Of a stretch of 64,000 nt of DNA, positions 45,683 to 54,331 are shown one piece after another. The stretch is from the NCBI RefSeq assembly GCF_013450155.1, contig NZ_JACCKD010000002.1, positions 548,531-612,530 on the forward strand, read 5' to 3'. Source of the DNA: Haloechinothrix aidingensis. GTDB lineage: Bacteria; Actinomycetota; Actinomycetes; Mycobacteriales; Pseudonocardiaceae. Under the pieces are notes generated by a model. It was not told the DNA's origin and did no database searches. It saw only the letters and a program-made list of their open reading frames with translations. Positions within the stretch are counted from its first letter, which is position 1; every line of letters begins with the position of its first letter. Both the position numbers and the translations under genes were made by a program.

Positions 45683-46501
45683 TCACGCGGCCGTACGTAT
45701 CGCCGCAGGTTCGGCGATACCGTTGCGACCGCTGTCGAGCGAGAGCTGGGACGCGAGCGTTATCGCGATCGGCGGGTCGGTTGTTCGCACGGCACGCATG
45801 CGCAGGTGCAGCGACGACGCCGAACCGGCCGTTACGTCGATCGGTTCGCCTGCGGTTCCCAGGTAAACCCCGTCGTGTCCCGACGCGTGCTCGGCGACGG
45901 CAATGACGTGCCAGCGGCCTGCGGGCACGCCGTGCAGTGTGAAGCCGGTGACGTCCGTGGCACGCAGGGACTTGTACACCACCGGTCCGCACTGCGGTAT
46001 CGCGTCGGCGAACACGCCGATCAGCACGCGGGCCGCAGGCACTTCGCCAGGCAGTTCCACCGCACCGACGATCGAACCGCCGGTGTCCCCGTCCACGCCG
46101 GTGCACGTGCGCCCGAAGTCCGAGAGCACATTGGATGGAGGCAGACGGTGGAAGTCGGGAGCGACAGCCAGCAGCAGCTCGCTGACTTCCGGAGCGCGGT
46201 ACTGGGTCGGGGTCATCCCTACCGCGCGGGTGAACCTGCTGGTGAACGTTCCCACGCTGCTGTAGCCGACACTGCACACGACATCGGACACGGTCAGCGA
46301 CGTCATCACCAGCAGCCTCTTCGCCTCGAAGAGACGTACCGCGGTGAGGTAGCGTCCCGGCGTCACACCGGTCTCCCTGGAGAACACCCTGGAGAAGTGG
46401 AACGGGCTGACGAACACTTCCGCGGCGAGATCGTTGAGCGTGATCGGCTCGAAGTACCTCTCGCGTATGGATGCGATGGCTTGTTTGACCGCAGGTTGCA
46501 T
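45683..46501 (-). CDS. AraC-type regulator with N-terminal HTH and C-terminal beta domain
   Basis: A 272-aa transcription factor with the two AraC helix-turn-helices at the N-terminus (LNDLAAEVFVSPFHFSRVF, residues 22-40, and VSDVVCSVGYSSVGTFTSRF, residues 72-91), the reverse of the common layout. The C-terminal 160 residues contain a beta-rich segment (VPAARVLIGVFADA, FTLHGVPAGRWHVIAVAEH) resembling a carboxypeptidase-regulatory or transthyretin-like sandwich, a candidate ligand sensor. AGGAG lies 5 nt before the ATG at 46501. It is immediately upstream of the DUF1702 genes on the same strand, so it may control or be co-transcribed with the enediyne accessory operon. Confidence 0.87.
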   Translation of the reverse strand: MQPAVKQAIASIRERYFEPITLNDLAAEVFVSPFHFSRVFSRETGVTPGRYLTAVRLFEAKRLLVMTSLTVSDVVCSVGYSSVGTFTSRFTRAVGMTPTQYRAPEVSELLLAVAPDFHRLPPSNVLSDFGRTCTGVDGDTGGSIVGAVELPGEVPAARVLIGVFADAIPQCGPVVYKSLRATDVTGFTLHGVPAGRWHVIAVAEHASGHDGVYLGTAGEPIDVTAGSASSLHLRMRAVRTTDPPIAITLASQLSLDSGRNGIAEPAAIRTAA

Positions 46502-46892
46502 GGACACTCCTCGTTCACGATGCCGAATCAGATCGAGCTCGCGTTTGTCCCGCTGCGTGCGCCGCGGCATCCCGTCGCGGGATTCCTCGTTGGCGGCGAC
46601 CGCGATGACACCAGCGTCGCGCGGCGACATCGCGCGACGCTCGATTCGGACTCGACTCGCGATCCACCCCGCGACACGGCCTGCCGTGCCGCGCGGCCCG
46701 GCGCCGCTCGCGGGCATACCGTCAGCCAGGGGTGGTGCCGAACGACCGGTCGAGCTCGCGAGGTGTTACTCGAAGTAAAGCCGGTTGACGGTTACACCCC
46801 GCGACGTCCCTTACCCAATCGTTGCAACCAGGTTCCACGAAAGAGTGACAAACTACAGTGCGGGTACGATGCTCGACGAAGGGGGGAACGGG
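46502..46892. other. Divergent promoter region between AraC-type and NarL-type regulator genes
   Basis: 391 bp without a supported gene. A 9-bp perfect inverted repeat gcgtcgcgc/gcgcgacgc (46614-46622 and 46632-46640) lies 113-139 bp upstream of the AraC-type start and may be an operator. Frames extending the response regulator upstream into this region lack a ribosome site. Confidence 0.45.
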
Positions 46893-47498
46893 TTGATCAA
46901 AGTCTTGCTCGCCGAGGACATGCACATGGTCCGGGGGGCGCTCGTGGCGCTACTCGACCTGGAACCCGACATCACCGTCGTGGCACAGGTGGCCTCGGGG
47001 AACGAGATCCTGCCGAGCGCCCGTACGCACCAGCCCGATGTCGCGATCATCGACATCGACCTGCCGGGCAAGGACGGCCTCACGGTAGCCAGGGAGATGC
47101 ACGACGACCTTCCCGGGTGCCGCACGCTCATCGTCACCAGCCTCGGGAGACCCGGTACCGTGCGCAGGGCCCTCGACGCTCGGGTGAACGGGTTCCTGCT
47201 CAAGGACGCACCCTCCGACAAGCTGGCGAACGCGGTCCGGCAGGTCGCCGTCGGCCGGAGAGTGATCGACAGCGACCTCGCGCTTTCGGCGTGGGAGACG
47301 ACCGAGTGCCCGCTCACGGCGCGCGAGCTCGAGATTCTCCGGCTGGCGGCCGCGGGACACAACGTGACTGATATCGCCGCTCACCTGTACCTGTCCCCGG
47401 GGACCGTGCGTAACTACTTCACGAGCTCAGTGAACAAGACCAACGCGCGTAACCGCCTCGACGCCATCCGCATCGCGCAGGAGAACGACTGGTTGTAG
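46893..47498 (+). CDS. NarL/DesR-type response regulator
   Basis: A 201-aa two-component regulator. The receiver domain starts at IKVLLAEDMHMVRGALVALL, with the phospho-acceptor at about Asp54 in IIDIDLPG and Lys in GFLLKDAP. The LuxR-type HTH spans about residues 135-195 (LTARELEILRLAAAGHNVTD, then YLSPGTVRNYFTS). The TTG at 46893 has AAGGGGGG 6 nt upstream and puts the start exactly where relatives begin; ATG 46869 is an alternative. It converges on the double histidine kinase gene with 18 bp between stops, so the two are a likely signalling pair although not co-transcribed. Confidence 0.88.
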   Translation: MIKVLLAEDMHMVRGALVALLDLEPDITVVAQVASGNEILPSARTHQPDVAIIDIDLPGKDGLTVAREMHDDLPGCRTLIVTSLGRPGTVRRALDARVNGFLLKDAPSDKLANAVRQVAVGRRVIDSDLALSAWETTECPLTARELEILRLAAAGHNVTDIAAHLYLSPGTVRNYFTSSVNKTNARNRLDAIRIAQENDWL

Positions 47499-47516
47499 GC
47501 GCCCGCGCAGCCGGTG

Positions 47517-49976
47517 TCACGGATTCGTGTGCGTGTGCCGGACTTCGGAATCGCCCGCCGGAATCCGCACACACAGCTGGTAGATACCGTCCACCGTGCT
47601 CGTGGTGAGCTCGCCCGCGAGGGTTCCGACCCGGTGGGACAGGTTCCCGAGCCCGCTGCCGTCGTGCGAGCCGGACTGCGACTCCGGTGCTCGCCCTTCC
47701 ACACCGTCGTTGGCGATACACAGGCGCACCATGCCATCTTCTTCGTGCATCGTGATCGTGCACCACTCGGCCTTGCTGTGCCGCAACACGTTGGTCACGC
47801 CCTCGCGCAGTACATTGGCAAGCACGGTACTTGCCCGAGTGGACAGTTTCCCGTGCTCGCGAGTGATTCGGATATCGATTCCGGCAGCGGTGAGGATCGA
47901 CTCCGCAAGCCGGAGCTCCTCGTCCTCCGACAGCTCCCGATCTCCACTGGCCACCGATCTGCCTTCGGCGAGCGCCTTGCGGGCCAGCTCCAGGATCTCC
48001 GCGGTCTCCTCCATCGCGCGCTCCGGTTGATCCGGCAGCAAGCGGTAGGCGAGCTCGCTCTTCAGCGTGATCGCCGACAGACTCAAGCCGAGCAGGTCGT
48101 GCACGTCCCTGGCGAGACGCAACCGCTCCTCTGCGACGGCCAGCTCGGCCAGCTCATCGCGCACGGCGTGCAGCTCGTCGACCAGCCGGGTCAGCCGCGT
48201 CAATCCGTACACCACCACGGCCGTGATGGCGGCCGTGACCGCCGTACCGGCGCTGTCGAGGAGCTCACCGCCGAAGAACAACCGCAGCCACGCGACGCTG
48301 ACCAGGACCGCCCCGCACAACGGGACGGAAACTGCCGGGCGCAGCACGAGTAGCATACTGCCGGCGAGGAAACCGGGCATGTCCAGCCACCATTCCCCGA
48401 GCGCCAGTATCGGCAGGTAGACGAGAGCGGCATGCAGGAGCAGGGCCGCATAGCTCCACGGCGGACGGAAGCGGGTACTCGGTCGGCTGAAATACCCCAG
48501 CTGCACGGCAAGCAACGCGACCAGGCACGCCAGTCCCCACGCCACCAGGCCGGTGCCCGGCCCCGCGAACAGCACACCCGCGAACGAGATCACCCCGAAA
48601 CCACACAGGGCCGCGGCTACGACTCCGGCGGTGACCTTCCGGCCGATATCCGGAGCCGCCAGCCACCACGACTCCGTGGGCGCCTCCACATGCGAGCCCC
48701 CGTCCGTGCCGTCGGAGTCGTTCGGGTGATCGGAGACACCGTGCCGCGCCGTCCCGGAATCCGGGTCGTCACCCCCGTCGCCTACCGGGATGTCGGCACG
48801 TAACGTGTACGTCCCGTCCGGGGCGGAATCGGCAGCGAGTACGCCTCCCAGGCTCTCCATACGCCCGGCCAGCCCGCCGATCCCGCCCGCACGGTCATCC
48901 GTCCGTGCGGAGCCGGTGTATGCACCGGGCACGCCGTCATTGCTGACTTCGAGGTGAACGGAGCCGTTCGCCTCGCCCACGGTAATCACACACCACTGTG
49001 CCGAGCCGTTCCGCAGCACGTTGGTGACGGCCTCGCGTAGTACGGTGGCGAGCTCGGTGCTCACGTCACCGGGAAGCTCGGAGTCGTCCCGTTCGATCCG
49101 GACATCGACATGTATCGCCTCGAGGATCGACCGGGCGACCGCGAGCTCCTCGTCGAGCGAACGTTGCCGATCACCGTGCGCGACCGAACGGACGTCGCGT
49201 TGGGCCTTACGCGAGATGTCCAGGATCTCGGCCAGCTCCACGCGCGCCCTCGCCGGCGCCTTCGTGACCACCTTCCTCGCCAGCTCGCATTTCAAGGTGA
49301 TCGCCGACAGGCTGAAGCCGAGCAGGTCATGCAGGTCCCTGGTGAACCGCAGCCGCTCACGGGCGACCGCCTTCTCCGCGAGCGTGTCCCGCGCCGCGTG
49401 CAGCTCGCCGAGCACCGACTCCAGCCGGGCGAGCCCGTATATCGCCAGGCCGGTGATAACGGTCGTGGCGGGTCCGAACACCACAGGCACCGGGCCCCGG
49501 TCGAACACTCCGAGCAGTACGCCGACGCTGGCGACGATCGCGCCGAACAACAGTACCGAAACCGCGCGCGGCAACACCAGCAGCACGTTGCCTGCCAGCA
49601 CGCCCGGCAGGCCAAGCCACCACTCATCGAACTGCACGAACGGCCCGTACACCAGCCCGGTTTGCACGAGCAGCACCCAGCGTTTCGTCCGCTCGTCCAC
49701 CGTCCGGCGGATAGGGTTGATGTAGTGCACCTGCAGTCCGACCAGCGCGACCACGTAGCCGATACCGGCAACGGTCTGTCCCGTCGAACCGCTGTACGCC
49801 AGGACCCGCAGCGCCGCCAGCACCGCGAGCGCCCCGACGAAAACGATCACGATGTCATGCGCGCGGCCCGGCGCGATCCGGGTAAGCAACCGGCTGGGCC
49901 CGGTCGGTGCCGTATCCGGGCGTGGCCGCTCGTACCTGGTCGTCGAGCCGTCCCCCTCGGCGTGCCCAGGATCCAT
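47517..49976 (-). CDS. Tandem double histidine kinase (two DesK-type kinases in one chain)
   Basis: An 819-aa membrane protein made of two complete DesK/NarX-type kinases. Each half has about four to six hydrophobic helices, a HisKA_3 helix and an ATPase domain. The first half carries RFTRDLHDLLGFSLSAITLK (His216), LREAVTNVLRN and AGGIGGLAGRM. The second carries RLARDVHDLLGLSLSAITLK (His626), LREGVTNVLRH and GSGLGNLSHRV. Both phospho-histidines and both G boxes are kept, so both halves look active. About 55 polar residues link them (near residues 395-450). The start is ATG 49976 or GTG 49985; neither has a good ribosome site. The likely target is the response regulator encoded convergently. 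Confidence 0.9.
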   Translation of the reverse strand: MDPGHAEGDGSTTRYERPRPDTAPTGPSRLLTRIAPGRAHDIVIVFVGALAVLAALRVLAYSGSTGQTVAGIGYVVALVGLQVHYINPIRRTVDERTKRWVLLVQTGLVYGPFVQFDEWWLGLPGVLAGNVLLVLPRAVSVLLFGAIVASVGVLLGVFDRGPVPVVFGPATTVITGLAIYGLARLESVLGELHAARDTLAEKAVARERLRFTRDLHDLLGFSLSAITLKCELARKVVTKAPARARVELAEILDISRKAQRDVRSVAHGDRQRSLDEELAVARSILEAIHVDVRIERDDSELPGDVSTELATVLREAVTNVLRNGSAQWCVITVGEANGSVHLEVSNDGVPGAYTGSARTDDRAGGIGGLAGRMESLGGVLAADSAPDGTYTLRADIPVGDGGDDPDSGTARHGVSDHPNDSDGTDGGSHVEAPTESWWLAAPDIGRKVTAGVVAAALCGFGVISFAGVLFAGPGTGLVAWGLACLVALLAVQLGYFSRPSTRFRPPWSYAALLLHAALVYLPILALGEWWLDMPGFLAGSMLLVLRPAVSVPLCGAVLVSVAWLRLFFGGELLDSAGTAVTAAITAVVVYGLTRLTRLVDELHAVRDELAELAVAEERLRLARDVHDLLGLSLSAITLKSELAYRLLPDQPERAMEETAEILELARKALAEGRSVASGDRELSEDEELRLAESILTAAGIDIRITREHGKLSTRASTVLANVLREGVTNVLRHSKAEWCTITMHEEDGMVRLCIANDGVEGRAPESQSGSHDGSGLGNLSHRVGTLAGELTTSTVDGIYQLCVRIPAGDSEVRHTHTNP

Positions 49977-50070
49977 GATGTTCACCCCAACCGGACAAAA
50001 TCCCCTCGACCACCAGGAACCCTACGCATGCTACTCAGGATTCAACAATCGGCATGTCGCGACAAACCGC

Positions 50071-51528
50071 TCAGGAAGGCCCATCGATGACACACTCACC
50101 GATACTGACCTCGCCGGGCCACTCCAATCGGAGTAACCGGGCGACCCGGTCGCCCGCGTCGGTGGGCACGAGGTGTACCGACAACCCCATGGACCGGGCG
50201 ACCAGGTAGAGGGTCTGCTGCAGCGCACCGAGGTGCGTCAGCGTCGTCGCGTACGCGGCACCGCCCAGCATCGGCGACAGGCGCGCCATCCTGGTCGTTA
50301 CCGTGATCAGCGCGGGCGGACGGCGCACGTTGGCGGCGGCCAGTTTCGCCGTGTCGAGCAACTCGGCCAGCGCCCCCTCGTCGGAGTTGACCAGGGTGAG
50401 CTCGTGCTGCGACGGGTCGTAGTGGTAGATGCCGCGTGGCAGGGTCGTGCAGCGATCGACGCTGACATAGAGCTCGAGTTCGTACAGGCAGGCGATGTTG
50501 AAGTACGGGCGCTGCGATGCCTCGTGCGACATCCCGGGCGGCAGGTGCTGCGGTCCCGCCGTCCGGACGCGAGCGCTACGGAACAGCAACTCCCCGACGT
50601 GCTCGCCGGTCAACGTCCGCGACGAGAACTCCGGACACGCGTGATCAGCTTCCAGCAGCTCGGTCAGGGAGTGGTCGCGGGCGGAAAGGTCGGGACGGTA
50701 CAGCGGAAACCGTGGACCGTCGGGTGGCGGCTTGACTACCGGGTCGGCCACATCGGTGTGGTCGGCGAGGTCGGTGTCGCACGCGGCGTCCCGCTGCCTC
50801 GACCTGGACCGGGAATGGAAGTGCAGCTCGTGGTGCGACCAGTGACGCAACGCCGGGTCGTGGTCCTCCTCGCGGGCCGCTCGCTTGTCCCCGAGCAGCA
50901 CCGCACCAGACGCGAGTAGATACGCCACGACGTCGGCGACGACCTGCTGCGGCGCTCCCGAGTCGGCGGCGAGCTCGGCCGGTGAGCGCGGTACGGCCAG
51001 TGCGGTCGCCAACCGGGCCGCGAGCGGCTGGTGCAGCTCCACCCGGAAGTCCGAGCGCGGCGATTCGAGCGCCAACTCGCCCCCACACGGACGCAGGACC
51101 GCGAACCGGGAGAGGCGCACCGGCTGCGTGGCCGCGACACGCGGCAGATCGAAGACCGGCGCCGCGACGACCGGGGTCACCGACAGCAACGGGCGATAGC
51201 CGTCGTCCAGCGCGAGCGAATGGACGACCGACCCGCGCAGGACGTCGAGCACCTCCATGAGGTTCGTGCGACCACCGCCTCGCCCAGCCGCTCGCGCCGT
51301 ACCCTCCGCCTCGATGCCCGCCACGGCGTTCTCCAGCGAGACGGGGCCGAAACTCATGCGCCGCAGTGAATCGCGCACGTGGTCGTCGATGACGCCGAGG
51401 GCGAACTCACCCCACCTGGTCACCACGTGAAGTGAGCGCCCCGCGGCATCCCATTCGACGAGCACGTCCTCGCTCAGGGAGCACAGGCGGACCGTGTCCA
51501 GCTCGCCGCTATGAGGTTCGCGGTGCAC
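50071..51528 (-). CDS. SagB-type nitroreductase-fold dehydrogenase of a TOMM pathway
   Basis: A 485-aa protein whose C-terminal 230 residues are an FMN-dependent nitroreductase domain of the SagB/McbC class (SLTELLEADHACPEFSSRTL near 270, then THLGALQQTLYLVARSMGLS near 445). SagB enzymes oxidise azolines made by YcaO proteins to aromatic thiazoles or oxazoles. The N-terminal 250 residues form a separate region with a winged-helix-like stretch (VPRSPAELAADSGAPQQVVADV split near 185) found in long actinobacterial SagB proteins. GTG start, 16 bp after the cyclodehydratase stop, same strand, so one operon. Confidence 0.88.
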   Translation of the reverse strand: MHREPHSGELDTVRLCSLSEDVLVEWDAAGRSLHVVTRWGEFALGVIDDHVRDSLRRMSFGPVSLENAVAGIEAEGTARAAGRGGGRTNLMEVLDVLRGSVVHSLALDDGYRPLLSVTPVVAAPVFDLPRVAATQPVRLSRFAVLRPCGGELALESPRSDFRVELHQPLAARLATALAVPRSPAELAADSGAPQQVVADVVAYLLASGAVLLGDKRAAREEDHDPALRHWSHHELHFHSRSRSRQRDAACDTDLADHTDVADPVVKPPPDGPRFPLYRPDLSARDHSLTELLEADHACPEFSSRTLTGEHVGELLFRSARVRTAGPQHLPPGMSHEASQRPYFNIACLYELELYVSVDRCTTLPRGIYHYDPSQHELTLVNSDEGALAELLDTAKLAAANVRRPPALITVTTRMARLSPMLGGAAYATTLTHLGALQQTLYLVARSMGLSVHLVPTDAGDRVARLLRLEWPGEVSIGECVIDGPS

Positions 51529-51544
51529 GAGTATCGGCAGCCTT

Positions 51545-53827
51545 TCACAGGAACAGGGGAACGGGGTTCAGGTCCTCGTAGGACGTGGGTTCGGAGAGCC
51601 GGCCAATGCGGACCGGGACGTCGTACAACCTTCCGGGACCGAAACGAGCCCAGAAGTGACGCATGCCCGGAACGATCACCTTGACCACGGGAAGCTCGAT
51701 GTCCGGACGCGTCTGGTCGAGCACCAGTGTCTCGAGCCCGAGCGCAGCGAGGGAGGTGGTCACCGACTCGACATCACCTGCCAGGTCCCTGCGCGGTACG
51801 CACGCGAAATCGGCAGGGACGCGGTGGCGCACGCCCGGGTCAGCGAGCAGGTAGTCCTCCGCCGTCACCGTCGCGCGTTGCCACCAGCTGCGCAGGTCGG
51901 GATCGCCCAGGTCCTCCGGCTCTGCCTCGACCAGGGCGGGTACGAGCTGGTTGAGCTCGGTGAGCGCCCTCCGGAGCGCGATCCTCGGGTCGAGGTGCGC
52001 CCCGAACCCGACCATGATGTGTTCCGGTGACGCACCGGCTCGCCGCGACAACGCGACCATCACCGGAATGCCCACATCGGACGTGACGTCGAGTACCCAC
52101 AGCTCGCGTCCCAGGTCGGCGTAGACACCGCGCAGCTCGTCGACCCAGAGGTCGCCGAACGCCGCCAGGTCGACGCCGGGAGCCGACGTGCGGTTGTACC
52201 ACCACAGCGCGACCGCGTCGCGTTCCACGATCTCGAGCAGGCCCTGCAGGATCGCGTCCTCGAGGCTGCTCCCCGCGGCATTGCCGTTCGAGTCGGCCCG
52301 GACACCGGCGTCACCCGGGTCGTACGGTGCGCCGTAGTACAGCATCCGCGTCGGCAACAGCCGGTGGCGGTGCCGCGTCAGCGACCATACCGGCGTCCAG
52401 TTGACAACGGCGTGCTCGTCGAACGGCTCGCAGACGTGCTGGAGGGACCCGTGCGCGGAGTTCCACTCCGCGCGGTCGCGGTACTGGCGGTCGTGGAACA
52501 GCATGCAGTCGTTGGGGTGGAGCGCCTGGTCCTCCAGTTCGCGCAAGCTTGCCCGGACGCGCTCCTCGTCGCCCTGGAAGCTGCCGCTGTACCGCTCCAG
52601 TGCCTCGCACAGGGCACCGACCTCGGCTTCGACCGAGGACGCGCCCTTCCCCCCGCTCTCGTCGCGCAGCCCGTGGCGCAGCATGTCCATGTCCCCTGCA
52701 GGCAGGCTGAGATTCGGGCCGGACCGGTACGAGTGGCACGACGCCGGGCCGCGCGGATCACGCCGGACTTCCTTGATCACGCCGGTTACGGGGCTGACGA
52801 GATGGCGGTAGCGATCCAGGACCTGCTCCGGCGTGAGCGCACGGTACCCACCGCCCGTGCCGACCCCTCTCCCGACATCGCCGAGGGTCACCGGGCGACG
52901 GGCCTGTGCGGCGACCATCGACGGATCCCCGCATGCAGGGCATTGCGGTCTGGCGCGCAACTCGTGATACCGACCGTGCAGGTCGTCGGTGTCCAGTGTC
53001 CAGACGCATCGCTGTCCCTGATGCCGGTGCCCGGCGAGCCATTTGGTCGCCTCCAGCGCGACGAGGTGGGTCGCGAGCCCGGCCAGCGGGGGCACCGAAG
53101 CCTCCGGGCGCCGCGCCGGACCCGGATGTCCCAGGGCTGCCTGCGCGCAGGCCTCGGCATGCCGGTGGCCCCACAGCCTGGACGCGAGGCAGTGCCAGCA
53201 CGCGGACTCACCGGGTTGGAAGATCGGTCCCACCCACACCTGGGTACCGAGCTGTTTGGCCAGCAACCAGGGTTGACCCGCCTCGCGATGCGCGGCATCG
53301 ATCCCGGACAGCGCGGGGGAAAGGTAGTCCTCGCACACGACCACGGACAGGTCCGCGTGCCCGAGGACGTTATGGACGTCTCCGGACAGGACGGTGACAC
53401 CCGCGTCGCGCAGGGCGTCGGCAGTCGGCCGCAGATCGACGTTACGGTCCGTGCCGACCAGCCCGACGCTGCCGACCGCCCCGCCTGCCCCGCTTCCTGC
53501 GGGTTCGATCCCGCAGGAGTCCCAGAAGGCCACCGCGCGATCGTCGTCGAGGTCGCGCGGGGAGTACAGCGATACGAGGCCCGCGTCCATGAGCCGGTCG
53601 ACCAGAGCCGCGACCTGCTCCGAGTCCATGCCTCCCGGGCTGGAACGGAGCAGGCTCGCGACGTCCTTCGTGCCGTCGAGCTCGGTGGCCAGCGACTCGA
53701 TGTGCGGCCCGTGCAGCACCGTCACGCCCCGCTCGGAGAACAGGAAGGCACCGTTGCCTTCGCTGATCTCCGCGCGCAGGTGTCGCTTGAAGGAGACCAC
53801 CTTCCGTGTCGCGGCACCGTGTGTCAT
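51545..53827 (-). CDS. TOMM cyclodehydratase: E1-like domain fused to YcaO
   Basis: A 760-aa fusion. Residues 1-330 are the leader-binding/ThiF-like E1 portion with paired Zn cysteines in SACWHCLASR and QCPACGD. About 350-760 is a YcaO domain with ATP-binding residues in SSVEAEVGALCEALERYSG and GSSLEDAILQGLLEIVERDA, and an HPND-containing loop. The chain ends in NPVPLFL, close to the C-terminal Pro-rich tail (PxPxP) that completes YcaO active sites. It would use ATP to cyclise Cys, Ser or Thr in a precursor peptide to azolines. The ATG at 53827 overlaps the stop of the 59-aa peptide gene (TAATG), strongly linking the two. Confidence 0.93.
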   Translation of the reverse strand: MTHGAATRKVVSFKRHLRAEISEGNGAFLFSERGVTVLHGPHIESLATELDGTKDVASLLRSSPGGMDSEQVAALVDRLMDAGLVSLYSPRDLDDDRAVAFWDSCGIEPAGSGAGGAVGSVGLVGTDRNVDLRPTADALRDAGVTVLSGDVHNVLGHADLSVVVCEDYLSPALSGIDAAHREAGQPWLLAKQLGTQVWVGPIFQPGESACWHCLASRLWGHRHAEACAQAALGHPGPARRPEASVPPLAGLATHLVALEATKWLAGHRHQGQRCVWTLDTDDLHGRYHELRARPQCPACGDPSMVAAQARRPVTLGDVGRGVGTGGGYRALTPEQVLDRYRHLVSPVTGVIKEVRRDPRGPASCHSYRSGPNLSLPAGDMDMLRHGLRDESGGKGASSVEAEVGALCEALERYSGSFQGDEERVRASLRELEDQALHPNDCMLFHDRQYRDRAEWNSAHGSLQHVCEPFDEHAVVNWTPVWSLTRHRHRLLPTRMLYYGAPYDPGDAGVRADSNGNAAGSSLEDAILQGLLEIVERDAVALWWYNRTSAPGVDLAAFGDLWVDELRGVYADLGRELWVLDVTSDVGIPVMVALSRRAGASPEHIMVGFGAHLDPRIALRRALTELNQLVPALVEAEPEDLGDPDLRSWWQRATVTAEDYLLADPGVRHRVPADFACVPRRDLAGDVESVTTSLAALGLETLVLDQTRPDIELPVVKVIVPGMRHFWARFGPGRLYDVPVRIGRLSEPTSYEDLNPVPLFL

Positions 53828-54006
53828 TACGCAGCCCTCTCCTCGGGGTACTCGGCGAAGGAGTAGCACCACGACACGGGGCCGTGGACAACCGGGTTGT
53901 GCCACTGGTCGAACTGCTCGATCACCAACGTGTCTGCGCGCTCGTTCGCGCCTTCGCGGGACGCCCGCGCTGCGACGGCCGGGTGTGGAATGCTTCGGTC
54001 CTGCAT
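53827..54006 (-). CDS. 59-aa peptide, candidate TOMM precursor
   Basis: A short gene with GGAGGA 6 nt before its ATG at 54006; its TAA overlaps the cyclodehydratase ATG by one base. The peptide is hydrophilic and Ala/Arg-rich up to residue 25, then reads LVIEQFDQWHNPVV (27-40) and HGPVSWCYSFAEYPEE (41-56). Cyclisable residues of the C-terminal half are Ser45, Cys47 and Ser49, clustered around W46. There is no Gly-Gly or obvious protease site. It does not match a TOMM precursor family that I recognise. Position, ribosome site and coupling make it the best precursor candidate; a small accessory protein is the alternative. Confidence 0.7.
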   Translation of the reverse strand: MQDRSIPHPAVAARASREGANERADTLVIEQFDQWHNPVVHGPVSWCYSFAEYPEERAA

Positions 54007-54331
54007 GGCAACTCCTCCGTTGTCACGTGCGGTTCCGGGTACGCAAAGATTGTGTTCCGCCCGCAGCGAGAATGAACAGTGAGTTCCTCACGCGATGCAC
54101 GTGTACTTTTCATGCCGGCGCCCAACTGATTCATTCCCGGCTTGTTGCCCGATCACTGCCGAAAACGGGTATCCGGTGACACGCTACGAACGATGCAATC
54201 CGAACGATCCCCGAAACCCGGGGCAGCGTCCCAGGACCGCACTATTCTCATCACGAAAGGGTGCGGATATCTCGACACGGATGCCCAGGGAATGCGCTCG
54301 CGGTGACGGTCACGGATGAGAGGGGTTACCC
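54007..54331. promoter_or_regulatory. Divergent promoter region, TOMM operon / SARP gene
   Basis: 325 bp between the divergent precursor and SARP genes, less GC-rich than average. It holds a 13-bp inverted repeat gtgagttcctcac (54079-54091) and a direct repeat cgaacgat at 54187-54194 and 54201-54208 (14-bp period). Known SARP boxes are usually spaced 11 or 22 bp, so these are only tentative operators. No gene seen. Confidence 0.45.

Noticed and set aside
53922-54134. Alternative small reverse-strand frame over the TOMM leader region
   Set aside because: It has no ribosome site, is not coupled to the cyclodehydratase, and overlaps the better supported 59-aa peptide gene in another frame.
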